Origin: Actinoplanes regularis
GTDB taxonomy: Bacteria; Actinomycetota; Actinomycetes; Mycobacteriales; Micromonosporaceae
Length of the DNA stretch: 64,000 nt
Assembly (NCBI RefSeq): GCF_900188005.1
Contig: NZ_FZNR01000001.1
Coordinates: forward strand, 806,001-870,000
Direction: 5' to 3'
Shown: in pieces, positions 9,476 through 16,760 of the stretch
Layout of the letters: the number at the start of each line of letters is the position of its first letter
Position numbering within the stretch: the first letter of the stretch is position 1
Notes under the pieces: model-generated
Told to the model about the DNA's origin: nothing
The model's database searches: none
What the model saw: the letters and a program-made list of their open reading frames with translations, nothing else
Program-made: the position numbers and the translations under genes

Positions 9476-9926
9476 AAGCTGGCGGGATCTGCCGCCTCCG
9501 GCCCGCCCGGTCGCGGCGGCCGGCAGCGCGGCTGTCGCCGCAGTCCGGGACGGCTCGGCCGAGGAGTTCGACAAGGCGGTCAGTGAGCTGGCCTCGCTCG
9601 ACCCCGCGCACACCGGGCTGATCCTCGGCACCACCGTCCGCCTGCTGCTGGAGGACGGGCACCCGGACGGACTCACCGCCGACGACATCCGCGAGGCCCT
9701 GGCGGCCTGCGTCCGCGCCCACCCCGACGCGCACCCGCAGGTCGTCCTCTGGCTGCTGGCCGGCGCCCTCGGCGTGCTGGACGAGGAGAACAGCCCGGCG
9801 CCGGCGCCACAGGAACTGGCCCGCAACGCCGCGCTGCTGATCACCGACCTGCTGGCCGGGCGGGAGATCCGGGCGTGGCTGACCGCCGCGCTCACCGAGA
9901 TCCAGCACACCCAGCTGAACGACTGA
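9468..9926 (+). CDS. Conserved hypothetical protein coupled to the hydrolase
   Basis: A 152-aa soluble, acidic, Ala/Leu-rich, probably all-helical protein. It opens MTESWRDLPPPARPVAAAG and contains a central LILGTTVRLLLEDGHPDGLTA segment. I recognise no domain. It starts inside the last codons of the upstream hydrolase (8-bp overlap) and is followed by a strong terminator, so the two genes form a closed bicistron and probably serve one function. Confidence 0.8.
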   Translation: MTESWRDLPPPARPVAAAGSAAVAAVRDGSAEEFDKAVSELASLDPAHTGLILGTTVRLLLEDGHPDGLTADDIREALAACVRAHPDAHPQVVLWLLAGALGVLDEENSPAPAPQELARNAALLITDLLAGREIRAWLTAALTEIQHTQLND

Positions 9927-9944
9927 CCCGAGCGGCTCGCGCAA

Positions 9945-9976
9945 ACGGCCCTCTCCCCTGTTCGGGAGAGGGCCGT
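9945..9976 (+). terminator. Intrinsic terminator of the hydrolase operon
   Basis: A 13-bp perfect stem (ACGGCCCTCTCCC at 9945-9957 with its complement at 9964-9976) and a 6-nt loop are followed by GCGTTTTCT. Confidence 0.9.
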
Positions 9977-10049
9977 GCGTTTTCTCAGATCGAATTCGGA
10001 TTGCCGTCGCCCCAGCGGGGTGAACCGGCTGTGGGAAGCGCGCGGAGGA

Positions 10050-10427
10050 TCAGGAGGGGCGCAGCCCCACCGAAGTGCGCGGCGAGGGTGGCTCGGCGCA
10101 GCCGAGCAGGCCAACCAGGCCCGAGACCCAGAGCTGGCGGTAGACCGTGGCACTGGGGTGGCTGACCACCAGCTTGATGCCGCTGGCGGCGGCGGTGTGG
10201 AAGCAGGCCACCAGGATGCCGATCCCGATGCTGTCGATCAGCATGACGCGTTGCAGATCGAGGCAGATCTTGCTCGGGTTCATGGTGGTCAGGACGTCGT
10301 TGACGGCGTCCCGCATGACGTGCGCGTTGTCCAGGTCGATCTCCCCGCTCGGGACGATCTCGACGGTGCCGTCGGCCAGCTGGCGGGTCGTGATCGGCAG
10401 ATACACAGCTGCCCTCTCTTCTGGCAT
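10050..10427 (-). CDS. STAS-domain anti-sigma factor antagonist
   Basis: Single STAS domain of the SpoIIAA/RsbV type (125 aa from ATG 10427). Antagonists of this type bind anti-sigma kinases and are switched by phosphorylation of a Ser in the D-S motif; here that motif is LIDSIGIGIL, so the phosphorylatable Ser is present. The rest (VEIVPSGEIDLDNA, ICLDLQRV) matches the fold. The frame stays open to a GTG at 10517, which would add 30 residues without homology or a good ribosome-binding site. No anti-sigma kinase is adjacent, although an RsbW-like ATPase lies at 60449. The C-terminal tail after LLGCAE is probably disordered. Confidence 0.85.
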   Translation of the reverse strand: MPEERAAVYLPITTRQLADGTVEIVPSGEIDLDNAHVMRDAVNDVLTTMNPSKICLDLQRVMLIDSIGIGILVACFHTAAASGIKLVVSHPSATVYRQLWVSGLVGLLGCAEPPSPRTSVGLRPS

Positions 10428-10693
10428 CGGGAGGTCCGACGCCGACTTGCCGCGGGACACGGTGCGCAGACCGGAGATAAGAGGTCCTTGCACGCGGCGT
10501 TCGCTGGGAGACGCCACAGGAACCCGCGTTCCTACAACAATCCGCTGGTCTGCAAGTTACGCCACGTAGGCGCGGAACGCCAGAGTAGTTCATATGGCCG
10601 GAATGTGCTGGAACGGTCAGTGCGTGGCGGCCACGTTGACTGTCCACTGAATCTGGCCGAATACTCACCGTATGCGATGGAGCACCGAACGGC

Positions 10694-11689
10694 ATGCGTG
10701 ACGCCGTACCGGGCGCCGGTCCCACGCCGGCCCCAGGCACCGTCTACTTCGACAGCGTCGGCGTTCGCGAGGCCCATGACGTTGTGAATCGTTTCTACCA
10801 CCCGATGTCGCTCGGCGTCCCGGACAGCGGAGACGCGAAGGTCGGAGTGGAGGTGATCCAGCTCGGACCGCTCACCGTCGGTCACCTGACGTTCGCTGGA
10901 CGCGTAACCCTGGTCGCCCGGGAGATGGACGCCTACCACGTGACTTTGCCGGTCACCGGCCAGGTGCTGGCCCGACGCAACGGCCGGGAGGTCATCGCCG
11001 GGCCGGCCACCGCGGTCGCGTTCCGCCCCGGCGATCCGGTCTACCTGCGACCCGAGGGACCGTCCGCGGAGATCGACGTGCGCATCGAGCGGTGGGCCCT
11101 GGAGAGTGAATTGACCGCGCTCCTCGGTCACCCGATCGATGGACCGATCGACCTGCCACCGGCCTTCGATCTCACCAACGGCCCGGCGCACAGCTGGAGC
11201 CGGCTGATCCGGCTGCTGCACGACGAGCTGGAACACGAGACGAGCCTGGTCTTCCAGCCGCTGATCGGCGAGCACCTCTGCAACAGCGTGCTGAGCGGGC
11301 TACTGCTGAGCGTGCCGCACCGCTACCACGAGGAGTTGGTCGCGCCGGCCACCGCCGGGCCGCCCCGGGCGATCCGGCGGGTGCTGGACGCGATAAACGA
11401 GGAGCCGGACCGAGCGTTCACGGTCGCGGACCTGGCGGGGATCGCGGGCACCAGCGTGCGCTCGCTGCAGGAGGGCTTCCGGCGGCATCTGGGCTGCACA
11501 CCGATGGCCTACCTGCAGCAGACCCGGCTCGCCCGGGCCCACGAGACGCTGCGCGGGGCCAACCCGGCGGGGCTCACCGTGGCCGCGGTCGCGAACCGCT
11601 GGGGCTTCGCCCACCTGGGACGGTTCGCGTCGGCCTACCGCGCGCGGTTCGGCGTGTCACCCTCGGAGACCCTGCGCCGATCGGCCTGA
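10694..11689 (+). CDS. AraC family transcriptional regulator
   Basis: Two-domain regulator of 331 aa. Residues up to about 190 form a cupin-like AraC-binding-type ligand domain (MDAYHVTLPVTGQVLARRNG). A C-terminal double helix-turn-helix covers about 225-331 (FTVADLAGIAGTSVRSLQEGF and VAAVANRWGFAHLGRFASAYR, then the signature FGVSPSETLRR). The arrangement resembles FeaR/XylS-type regulators with an AraC-binding-2 domain. Its target is not evident: the STAS gene is divergent and the downstream sequence is repetitive. Confidence 0.92.
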   Translation: MRDAVPGAGPTPAPGTVYFDSVGVREAHDVVNRFYHPMSLGVPDSGDAKVGVEVIQLGPLTVGHLTFAGRVTLVAREMDAYHVTLPVTGQVLARRNGREVIAGPATAVAFRPGDPVYLRPEGPSAEIDVRIERWALESELTALLGHPIDGPIDLPPAFDLTNGPAHSWSRLIRLLHDELEHETSLVFQPLIGEHLCNSVLSGLLLSVPHRYHEELVAPATAGPPRAIRRVLDAINEEPDRAFTVADLAGIAGTSVRSLQEGFRRHLGCTPMAYLQQTRLARAHETLRGANPAGLTVAAVANRWGFAHLGRFASAYRARFGVSPSETLRRSA

Positions 11690-11698
11690 GCACGCCCG

Positions 11699-11854
11699 GG
11701 CGGCCAGGGCCGCCACGGCGCGGAGTCAGGCCCCCGGGCCGCGCCGGCGAGGCTCTGCCCGGCGGCCAGGGTCGGTACGGCGCGGAGTCAGGCCCCCGGG
11801 CCGCGCCGGCGGCCGGGGTCGGTACGGCGCGGAGTCACTCGCCCGGGTCGCACC
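11699..11854. repeat. Three tandem copies of a 47-bp GC-rich unit
   Basis: Copies begin at 11699, 11761 and 11808. Each starts GGCGGCC(A/G)GGG and contains CGGCGCGGAGTCA; the first copy carries 15 extra bases. The third copy holds the stop codon and final codons of the minus-strand gene ending at 11835, so the first two copies look like tandem duplications of that gene's 3' end. Confidence 0.75.
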
Positions 11855-12194
11855 TGCGGGGCTGGGGCACCTCGTTGATCCGGCGGGCGCCATGCGCCCG
11901 GGGCGCATGGCCCGCACCGAAGAGGTGTCCCCGGGACGGCACCCATTCGCGCCACGGAGCCAGGACGGGCGAGACCGCGACCGCGTCGCCGTCCCCGGCT
12001 CCCCGTCGATCCTGGAGGAAACCCTGCACCCGGGTAGCCGACGACGCCCCGTTGTCGACCAGCCGACGCATGATCTGCAGCGTCTCCGTGTCCGGCGGCG
12101 CGCTCTCCGGGCCGCGGCCCAGCAGGGCGGCCAGGCCGATCAGCGCCTGCACCACCTCACCGGCGTCCCGCTCGGCGTCCCACAGGCCGGTCAT
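11835..12194 (-). CDS. Hypothetical protein, second gene of a coupled pair
   Basis: A 119-aa protein starting MTGLWDAERDAGEVVQALIG, with a helical N-terminal half and a charged, Arg/Pro-rich C-terminal half that may be disordered. I recognise no domain. Its ATG overlaps the stop of a 46-aa ORF in the arrangement ATGA, supporting translation by coupling. Plus-strand frames here look like low-complexity shadows. The 3' end lies in a tandem duplication, so the C-terminus may be recently altered. Confidence 0.5.
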   Translation of the reverse strand: MTGLWDAERDAGEVVQALIGLAALLGRGPESAPPDTETLQIMRRLVDNGASSATRVQGFLQDRRGAGDGDAVAVSPVLAPWREWVPSRGHLFGAGHAPRAHGARRINEVPQPRRCDPGE

Positions 12195-12331
12195 TCCGGC
12201 CCCGCCTTCGCCGCACCCTCCCGGCAGTCACCCGCCAGGGCGCAACCGGCGCGCGCGGTAAGGCCGCCCGCCCCGTCGAGATCGATCCCCCGGCCTGTCG
12301 GCATTCGTTTCGCTGCGGTGCGGTGCGTCAT
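12191..12331 (-). CDS. Small ORF coupled to the next gene
   Basis: A 46-residue ORF from ATG 12331, beginning MTHRTAAKRMPTGRG and ending CREGAAKAGPE, with two Cys. GAGGGG lies about 10 nt before the start. Its TGA overlaps the ATG of the following 119-aa ORF (ATGA). It may be a leader peptide, a short functional protein or a chance frame. No homology is recognised. Confidence 0.35.
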   Translation of the reverse strand: MTHRTAAKRMPTGRGIDLDGAGGLTARAGCALAGDCREGAAKAGPE

Positions 12332-12574
12332 GCAGATCTGTCCCCTCACCCCTCACGCGCGCCGACGGCCAACCCGCGGGATCGCCGTCGGGACAGTCCG
12401 TCCCGGGCGCACGTGACAGGCAAAAATGTATTCGGCTCGCTACTTTGCGTCCATCCGTAACGCGCAGGTTCTGTCCAGTTAGCGCTCAGTTCAGGCCCCC
12501 TTGCCCCTTCCCGGCGTACAGAATGAGGTGCCGGCCATCGCGACAGCCTGGCCGATCACCTGGAGGAGGTCATC

Positions 12575-12766
12575 ATGAGCACGATCCGGACACCGTTGGA
12601 GGAGTCGGCCACGCCGCCGGTCTGGCGTACCGGCGCCGAGCAGCCCTGGGATCCCGAGGATCTGGCGATCGCCCAGGGCAAGGACCCGACGCCGGCGAAC
12701 ATCGCCCGCGCCCGTGCCGAGCTCGAGCGGGACGGCGCGGCGGCGATCGAGCGCACCGTCCCCTGA
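12575..12766 (+). CDS. Small conserved-type acidic protein
   Basis: A 63-aa soluble protein beginning MSTIRTPLEESATPPVWRTG. It has a central PWDPEDLAIAQGKDPTP segment and a helical C-terminus (ARARAELERDGAAAIERTV). A strong ribosome-binding site (GGAGGAGG) lies 6-8 nt before the ATG, and a terminator-like hairpin follows, so it is very likely expressed. No domain is recognised, and its function is unknown. Confidence 0.75.
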   Translation: MSTIRTPLEESATPPVWRTGAEQPWDPEDLAIAQGKDPTPANIARARAELERDGAAAIERTVP

Positions 12767-12798
12767 CCCGTCGTTCCGCCGTGATCGCGGCGATCGGC

Positions 12799-12835
12799 AG
12801 CCGTCCGGCGGTCCGGACTCGACGGCCGGACGGCT
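12799..12835. terminator. Bidirectional hairpin between convergent genes
   Basis: An 11-bp stem (AGCCGTCCGGC at 12799-12809, complement at 12825-12835) has a 15-nt loop. It sits between the small plus-strand gene and the stop codon of the convergent oxidoreductase. There is no T-run. Confidence 0.6.
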
Positions 12836-13743
12836 CAGGTGAGCCGCACCGCCCGATGCTGGGCGATCGACTCCGCCGCTGCCACCAGCACCGCGGTCAC
12901 CTGCTGACCGAAGCGCACGTCACAGGCCGGCGCCGGGCCGCCCGCGGCGGCCGCCAGCAGTTGGTCCAGCGCCTTTCCGAAGAGCTCGGCCGGGGCGAAC
13001 CGCACGGCCGGCGCTATCCACACACCGGACTCCCCGGCGAACTCGGCCGCCTCCCGGGCAGCCGCCGCCGGCGCGTCCACCGAGACGGTGAGGCGGCTGA
13101 TCGCCCCGCTCTCGTGCCGCAGCACGAGCGAGGTCAGGTCGCGTGGGCCGGCCAGGCCGGTCACCTCGGTCACCGGCCCGAGCACCGGCAGCACCAGCGC
13201 GAGCGCGTGCGGGCCGACGTCCCAGAGGCCACCGCGCTCACGGCGCCACGGCGAGGCGCCGAACGGATTGTCCGGCGTGAAGATCGAGCCGAGGTGGTCG
13301 ACCCGCGCCTCGGTCCAGTCACCGGCGGCCACCGCGTCGTTGATGAACTTCTCGGTCTCCGGTACGAAGCGCCGGGTGAAGAAGACCACCGACGCCACGC
13401 CGCGGTCGGCGACGGCCGAGGCCAGTTCAGCGGCCTCCTCGGTACGCAGCGCGATCGGCTTGTCCAGCATCAGGTGCCGCCCGGCCAGCGCCGCGCGGAT
13501 GGCGATCGGCGCCTGCACGTCCGGCGGCAGCGCGATCGCCACCGCGTCCACATCGGCGATCAGCTGGTCCACGTCCGGGTAGGCCCGCGTCCCGTGCTTG
13601 GCGGCGAGGTCCGCCGCCTTCTCCGGGTTCCGCCCCCAGACCCCGGCCAGCTCGACGCCCGGATGCTGTGCCAGGGCCGCCGCGTGCACCATGTGCGCCC
13701 ATGGGCCCGTACCGAACAATCCGAAGCGCACTGATTTGCCCAC
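12835..13743 (-). CDS. Gfo/Idh/MocA family oxidoreductase
   Basis: NAD(P)-dependent dehydrogenase-like protein of 302 aa. The N-terminal Rossmann fold shows FGLFGTGPWA and the DKPIAL segment, a variant of the family's EKP motif that carries the catalytic Lys. A C-terminal alpha/beta substrate domain (VDHLGSIFTPDNPFG, LWDVGPHALALVLP) includes the family's typical D-x-G-x-H. Members act on sugars, inositols and related polyols; the substrate is not predictable here. The start may be GTG 13743 or GTG 13731, and the purine-rich GGAGAG is better spaced for the latter. Confidence 0.9.
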   Translation of the reverse strand: MGKSVRFGLFGTGPWAHMVHAAALAQHPGVELAGVWGRNPEKAADLAAKHGTRAYPDVDQLIADVDAVAIALPPDVQAPIAIRAALAGRHLMLDKPIALRTEEAAELASAVADRGVASVVFFTRRFVPETEKFINDAVAAGDWTEARVDHLGSIFTPDNPFGASPWRRERGGLWDVGPHALALVLPVLGPVTEVTGLAGPRDLTSLVLRHESGAISRLTVSVDAPAAAAREAAEFAGESGVWIAPAVRFAPAELFGKALDQLLAAAAGGPAPACDVRFGQQVTAVLVAAAESIAQHRAVRLT

Positions 13744-13802
13744 CTCTCCGCCAAGGTATCCCCGGGCCGGAAGTTACCAGCCCAGAGGCACCTCAGTAAC
13801 CT

Positions 13803-14174
13803 GTGCCGGTGAACGGTCCCCTATCGGTGGCGACGATCGTCGTCGCCCTTCTGCTGGCGGCGTGGTATTTCTTGCGCAGCGCGCTGGACCGCGCGCCCAG
13901 CCGCCCCGATCTGCTGGCCATGAGCGCGCTGAGCGCCCTGGTCACGGTCCTCATCGTGGTCGCCGTGATCGGCCTGTTCGACGGCACCCGCCCGTCGGAC
14001 ACCGCCACCTTCTGCGGTTACCTGATCACCACGGTCTGCTTCGCGCCGGCCGCGACCTGGATGGCCAAGCTCGAGCCGACCCGCTGGGGTTCGCTGATCC
14101 TCGGCGTCGGCGCGATCGTCCTGCCCGTCCTGGTGCTGCGCCTGCAGCAGATCGCGGCGGTGACCGGTGCCTGA
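13803..14174 (+). CDS. Small integral membrane protein
   Basis: A 123-aa protein from a GTG start with four probable transmembrane helices: IVVALLLAAWYFLRSAL, LLAMSALSALVTVLIVVAVIGL, FCGYLITTVCFAPAATW and LILGVGAIVLPVLVL. It has no recognisable domain. It overlaps the next membrane-protein gene by 8 bp, so the two are probably made together and may form a complex. Confidence 0.75.
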   Translation: MPVNGPLSVATIVVALLLAAWYFLRSALDRAPSRPDLLAMSALSALVTVLIVVAVIGLFDGTRPSDTATFCGYLITTVCFAPAATWMAKLEPTRWGSLILGVGAIVLPVLVLRLQQIAAVTGA

Positions 14175-14607
14175 GAATCCCACCACCCCGGCCGCCAAGC
14201 GACCGACGGACGCTGCGCTCGGCACCGGCGTCGGCCGGGTGCTGCTACTGGTCTACGGCACGTTCGCGCTCTCCGCGAGCGCCCGCGCTCTGGTCCAGAT
14301 CAGCACGCACTTCTCCGAGGCCCCGCTCGCCTACCTGCTTTCCGCCCTGGCCGGCGCGGTCTACATCGCCGCGACCATCGGCCTGGCGGTCGGCGGCACC
14401 CGGGGACGCCTGATCGCCCTGGTCGGTTGCACCATCGAGCTGATCGGCGTGCTGATCGTCGGCACCCTCAGCATCGCCGACGCGGTCGCCTTCCCGGACG
14501 ACACCGTCTGGTCCCGTTACGGCAGCGGCTACGGCTATGTCCCCCTGATCCTGCCCTTCATCGGCCTCTGGTGGATCTGGCGGCATCGCCCTGACCGCGC
14601 GGGGTAA
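14167..14607 (+). CDS. Small integral membrane protein, coupled to upstream gene
   Basis: A 146-aa protein from GTG 14167 with about four transmembrane helices after a 25-residue cytoplasmic N-terminus. The last helix ends in LPFIGLWWIWRHRPDRAG. Actinomycetes commonly encode small proteins of this build, but I do not recognise a characterised family. It begins inside the 3' end of the preceding gene, and the structured repeat starts 16 bp after its stop. Confidence 0.75.
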   Translation: MPENPTTPAAKRPTDAALGTGVGRVLLLVYGTFALSASARALVQISTHFSEAPLAYLLSALAGAVYIAATIGLAVGGTRGRLIALVGCTIELIGVLIVGTLSIADAVAFPDDTVWSRYGSGYGYVPLILPFIGLWWIWRHRPDRAG

Positions 14608-14622
14608 CCCGCAGCCCCGAAC

Positions 14623-14716
14623 GCATTGCGCCCGCCGATGCCGAGAGGCCCGAAAACGACTAGCGAAGCGTGGTTGTTTTCGGGCCTCTCGGCATCGGCC
14701 GCCAAGGGCGCAATGC
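14623..14716. repeat. Structured dispersed repeat, copy A
   Basis: A long hairpin: outer arms 14623-14633 and 14706-14716 pair over 11 bp, inner arms 14634-14657 and 14676-14699 pair perfectly over 24 bp, and the loop 14658-14675 is 18 nt. The loop reads GACTAGCGAAGCGTGGTT. A second copy occurs in opposite orientation at 57915-58008. It has no coding content and could also act as a terminator for the preceding gene. Confidence 0.9.
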
Positions 14717-14845
14717 CCGCGAGCCGAAGGCGACGCCGGTCAGCCCTGCCCGCGAGCCGAAGGCGACGCCGGTCAGCCCTGCCCGCGAGCCGAAGGCGAC
14801 GCCGGTCAGCCCTGCCCGCGAGCCGAAGGCAACGCCGGTTAGCCC
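14714..14845. repeat. Four tandem 33-bp repeats
   Basis: Units start at 14714, 14747, 14780 and 14813. The first three are identical, and the fourth has two changes. The core is GCGAGCCGAAGGCGACGCC. The array joins hairpin copy A and ends 3 bp before the stop codon of the convergent ATP-grasp gene. The unit length keeps plus-strand frames open, but I find no start-site support for translation. Confidence 0.95.
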
Positions 14846-14848
14846 CGC

Positions 14849-16312
14849 TCAGTTCTTCGATTCGATGGTATGGGGCAGGAAGTGGCAGTTGTCCTTTGTG
14901 ACCAGTCCCTCGACGCCGATCCCTTCACGGATCCCCATGCCGGCCGGTTCGCCGTCGATCAGCCAGGATCCGATCACCGGATGCACCGTGCCCTCGAGCC
15001 CGTCGAACGACGGCAGCTCACAAAGCTCCTGCACGACATAGCGCCCGTCCGAGCCGTACTCGGAGGGGTTGTCGGTGATCGGCACCCCGTCGCGGACCAG
15101 GGTGACCGAACCGCCCTCGCGCCCCCAGACGGGCTTTTTCGCGTACGACGTCAGCGTCGCCGCGCCCTTGGAGTCCGCGAAGTACGCCGGGAGCAGGTAC
15201 TTCCCCCGCTCCGGGTCCTTGCCGAAGAGCTTCCACAACACCGGGAGCAGTGCCTTGTTGCCGAGCAGCGCGGCCTTGTACGGCGGCTCGATCCACACCG
15301 TCCCGCGCTTCGACGGGTCGGCCATGTTCCGGAAGAACGCCTTACCGCCCTCCTCGTGCCAGAACCATTCCCACGGATAGAGCATGAAGATCACGTCGAT
15401 CGGCTGGGCCTCGTGCTCCCGGCCCGGCGCCGGCACGAAGAGGACCCGGTCGCCGGCCACATCCCAGCCGATCTGACTCATCGCGATCAGCTCGACCGGA
15501 AAGCCGGCTTCCTCCGCCGTGGCCATCAAGTACGCCACGTTCATCCGGTCCTCGCCGGAGGTGTCCGACGTCTCGTACGCGAAGAAGATCTTGGGTTTCT
15601 CCGGCAACCAGGTGCGGGCCTCGCGCAGCTTGGCGATGTTGCGACGCCAGGCGCCCGGGTCGCCCGGCTCACCGTCCGTGGCCTCCCAGCCGACCAGCCG
15701 GTCGTGGATTGAGTTCCACTGCCGCCACGGGTGCTCGGTGACCCCGGTCTGGTCCATCCAGTGCCACTGGATCACGGCGGCCTCGACCAGCGACGTCGGC
15801 GTCTGCGCGTTGAACTCGATCAATCTCGGCGTGCTGCCGGCGCCGTTGTACCAGAGGTCGAAGCGGCCGTAGACGGTCGGCGAGAAGTCCGGCGTCTGCA
15901 TGGGCAGGCGCATGTCCGGGTCCTTGTCGTAGTGCGTCCACGTCTCCGCGTCGCCGTCGAACCAGGTCCGGATGATCTGCTCGTGGGTGTACTCCGGGAT
16001 GCCGATCCGGCTCAGGAAGCACGTCTGCGGGTCACAGACCGAGGTGAAGAAACCCCGCTTACGACCCTCGACGGTACGCCGTGGGCACTGCTCGACCATC
16101 CAGTCGCCGGCCTCCAGGCACATCTCGTAGAGCGTCGCGGTGGCCTGCTCCAACTCCTCGATCTCGCCGGCGGTGAAGTCGTAGTACGGCCCCTCGCGCC
16201 AGTACGAGTACATCGACCCGTCGGGCAGCACGTCGTCGTTGTAGGTCAGCCCGAGACTGAAATTGGTCAGCTGCCAACCGTCCCGGACCGGCCCGTACGG
16301 AATCCGTCGCAT
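14849..16312 (-). CDS. Glutathionylspermidine synthase-family ATP-grasp enzyme (YgiC-like)
   Basis: A 487-aa ATP-dependent ligase-type protein. The N-terminal half has the pre-ATP-grasp signature of the glutathionylspermidine synthase family (YSYWREGPYYDFT, RFDLWYNGAGSTPRLIEFNAQTPTSLVEA). The C-terminal ATP-grasp part has KPVWGREGGSVTLV and IGSWLIDGEPAGMGIRE. Members of the YgiC/YjfC branch lack the amidase domain of bifunctional GspS and have no settled substrate. Actinomycetes do not normally make glutathione, so the true amine and acid substrates are probably different. It starts 4 bp after the lipoprotein gene. Confidence 0.88.
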   Translation of the reverse strand: MRRIPYGPVRDGWQLTNFSLGLTYNDDVLPDGSMYSYWREGPYYDFTAGEIEELEQATATLYEMCLEAGDWMVEQCPRRTVEGRKRGFFTSVCDPQTCFLSRIGIPEYTHEQIIRTWFDGDAETWTHYDKDPDMRLPMQTPDFSPTVYGRFDLWYNGAGSTPRLIEFNAQTPTSLVEAAVIQWHWMDQTGVTEHPWRQWNSIHDRLVGWEATDGEPGDPGAWRRNIAKLREARTWLPEKPKIFFAYETSDTSGEDRMNVAYLMATAEEAGFPVELIAMSQIGWDVAGDRVLFVPAPGREHEAQPIDVIFMLYPWEWFWHEEGGKAFFRNMADPSKRGTVWIEPPYKAALLGNKALLPVLWKLFGKDPERGKYLLPAYFADSKGAATLTSYAKKPVWGREGGSVTLVRDGVPITDNPSEYGSDGRYVVQELCELPSFDGLEGTVHPVIGSWLIDGEPAGMGIREGIGVEGLVTKDNCHFLPHTIESKN

Positions 16313-16316
16313 CTAC

Positions 16317-16727
16317 TCAGCCGCCCGAGGAGCCGTGACCGCCACTGCCACCCTTGCCGACCACGCCGCTCTTGACCGTCCCGTTCCCGACCCGCCCGGT
16401 GGACGGCAGCCCGTACATGCTCCGGGTGGCCGAATCATTGTACGAGAACCGGGCCCCACCGTCGGGCAGCTTGCTGCCGACGGCGTAGCCGGAACGGTAC
16501 TTCGGCGAGTGATAGATGTAATACGGCCCGCCGCTGCGATGGCCGCTACCGCCGCTGCCGTCGTTGTCGTCGCAGTTGTCCTCGTCGACGATCACGCCGT
16601 TCTCGTCAGCGCAGTAGAAGCCCTCTGGCGAGCTGTCGTTGCCGCAGGCCGCCGCGCCGCCCGCGGCGAGCAGCAGGAATGTGCTCGTCAGCGACACGCT
16701 GCGGGAGCTCATGCGTCGGTTCATCAC
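16317..16727 (-). CDS. Small glycine-rich lipoprotein, YgiB-like by context
   Basis: A 136-aa secreted protein. The signal peptide has FLLLAAGGAAACGND, an atypical but plausible lipobox with a Cys near residue 28. The mature part has two acidic Cys-containing segments (FYCADENGVIVDEDNCDDND), an aromatic YYIYHSPKYRSGY stretch and a Gly/Ser-rich tail. It lies 4 bp upstream of the YgiC-like gene, the same order as the ygiB-ygiC pair of enterobacteria, where YgiB is a lipoprotein with a Gly/Ser-rich tail. Relatedness to YgiB is inferred from context and composition only. The start is a double ATG; either is possible. Confidence 0.75.
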   Translation of the reverse strand: MMNRRMSSRSVSLTSTFLLLAAGGAAACGNDSSPEGFYCADENGVIVDEDNCDDNDGSGGSGHRSGGPYYIYHSPKYRSGYAVGSKLPDGGARFSYNDSATRSMYGLPSTGRVGNGTVKSGVVGKGGSGGHGSSGG

Positions 16728-16760
16728 TTCTTTGTAGCCGTTCTCATCAAGGTCTCAGCA

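Noticed and set aside
14670..15041. Plus-strand frame with four perfect 11-residue repeats of the REPKATPVSPA type.
   Set aside because: The frame is open only because the non-coding 33-bp repeat is a multiple of three; it starts inside the hairpin and runs antisense into the ATP-grasp gene without a ribosome-binding site.
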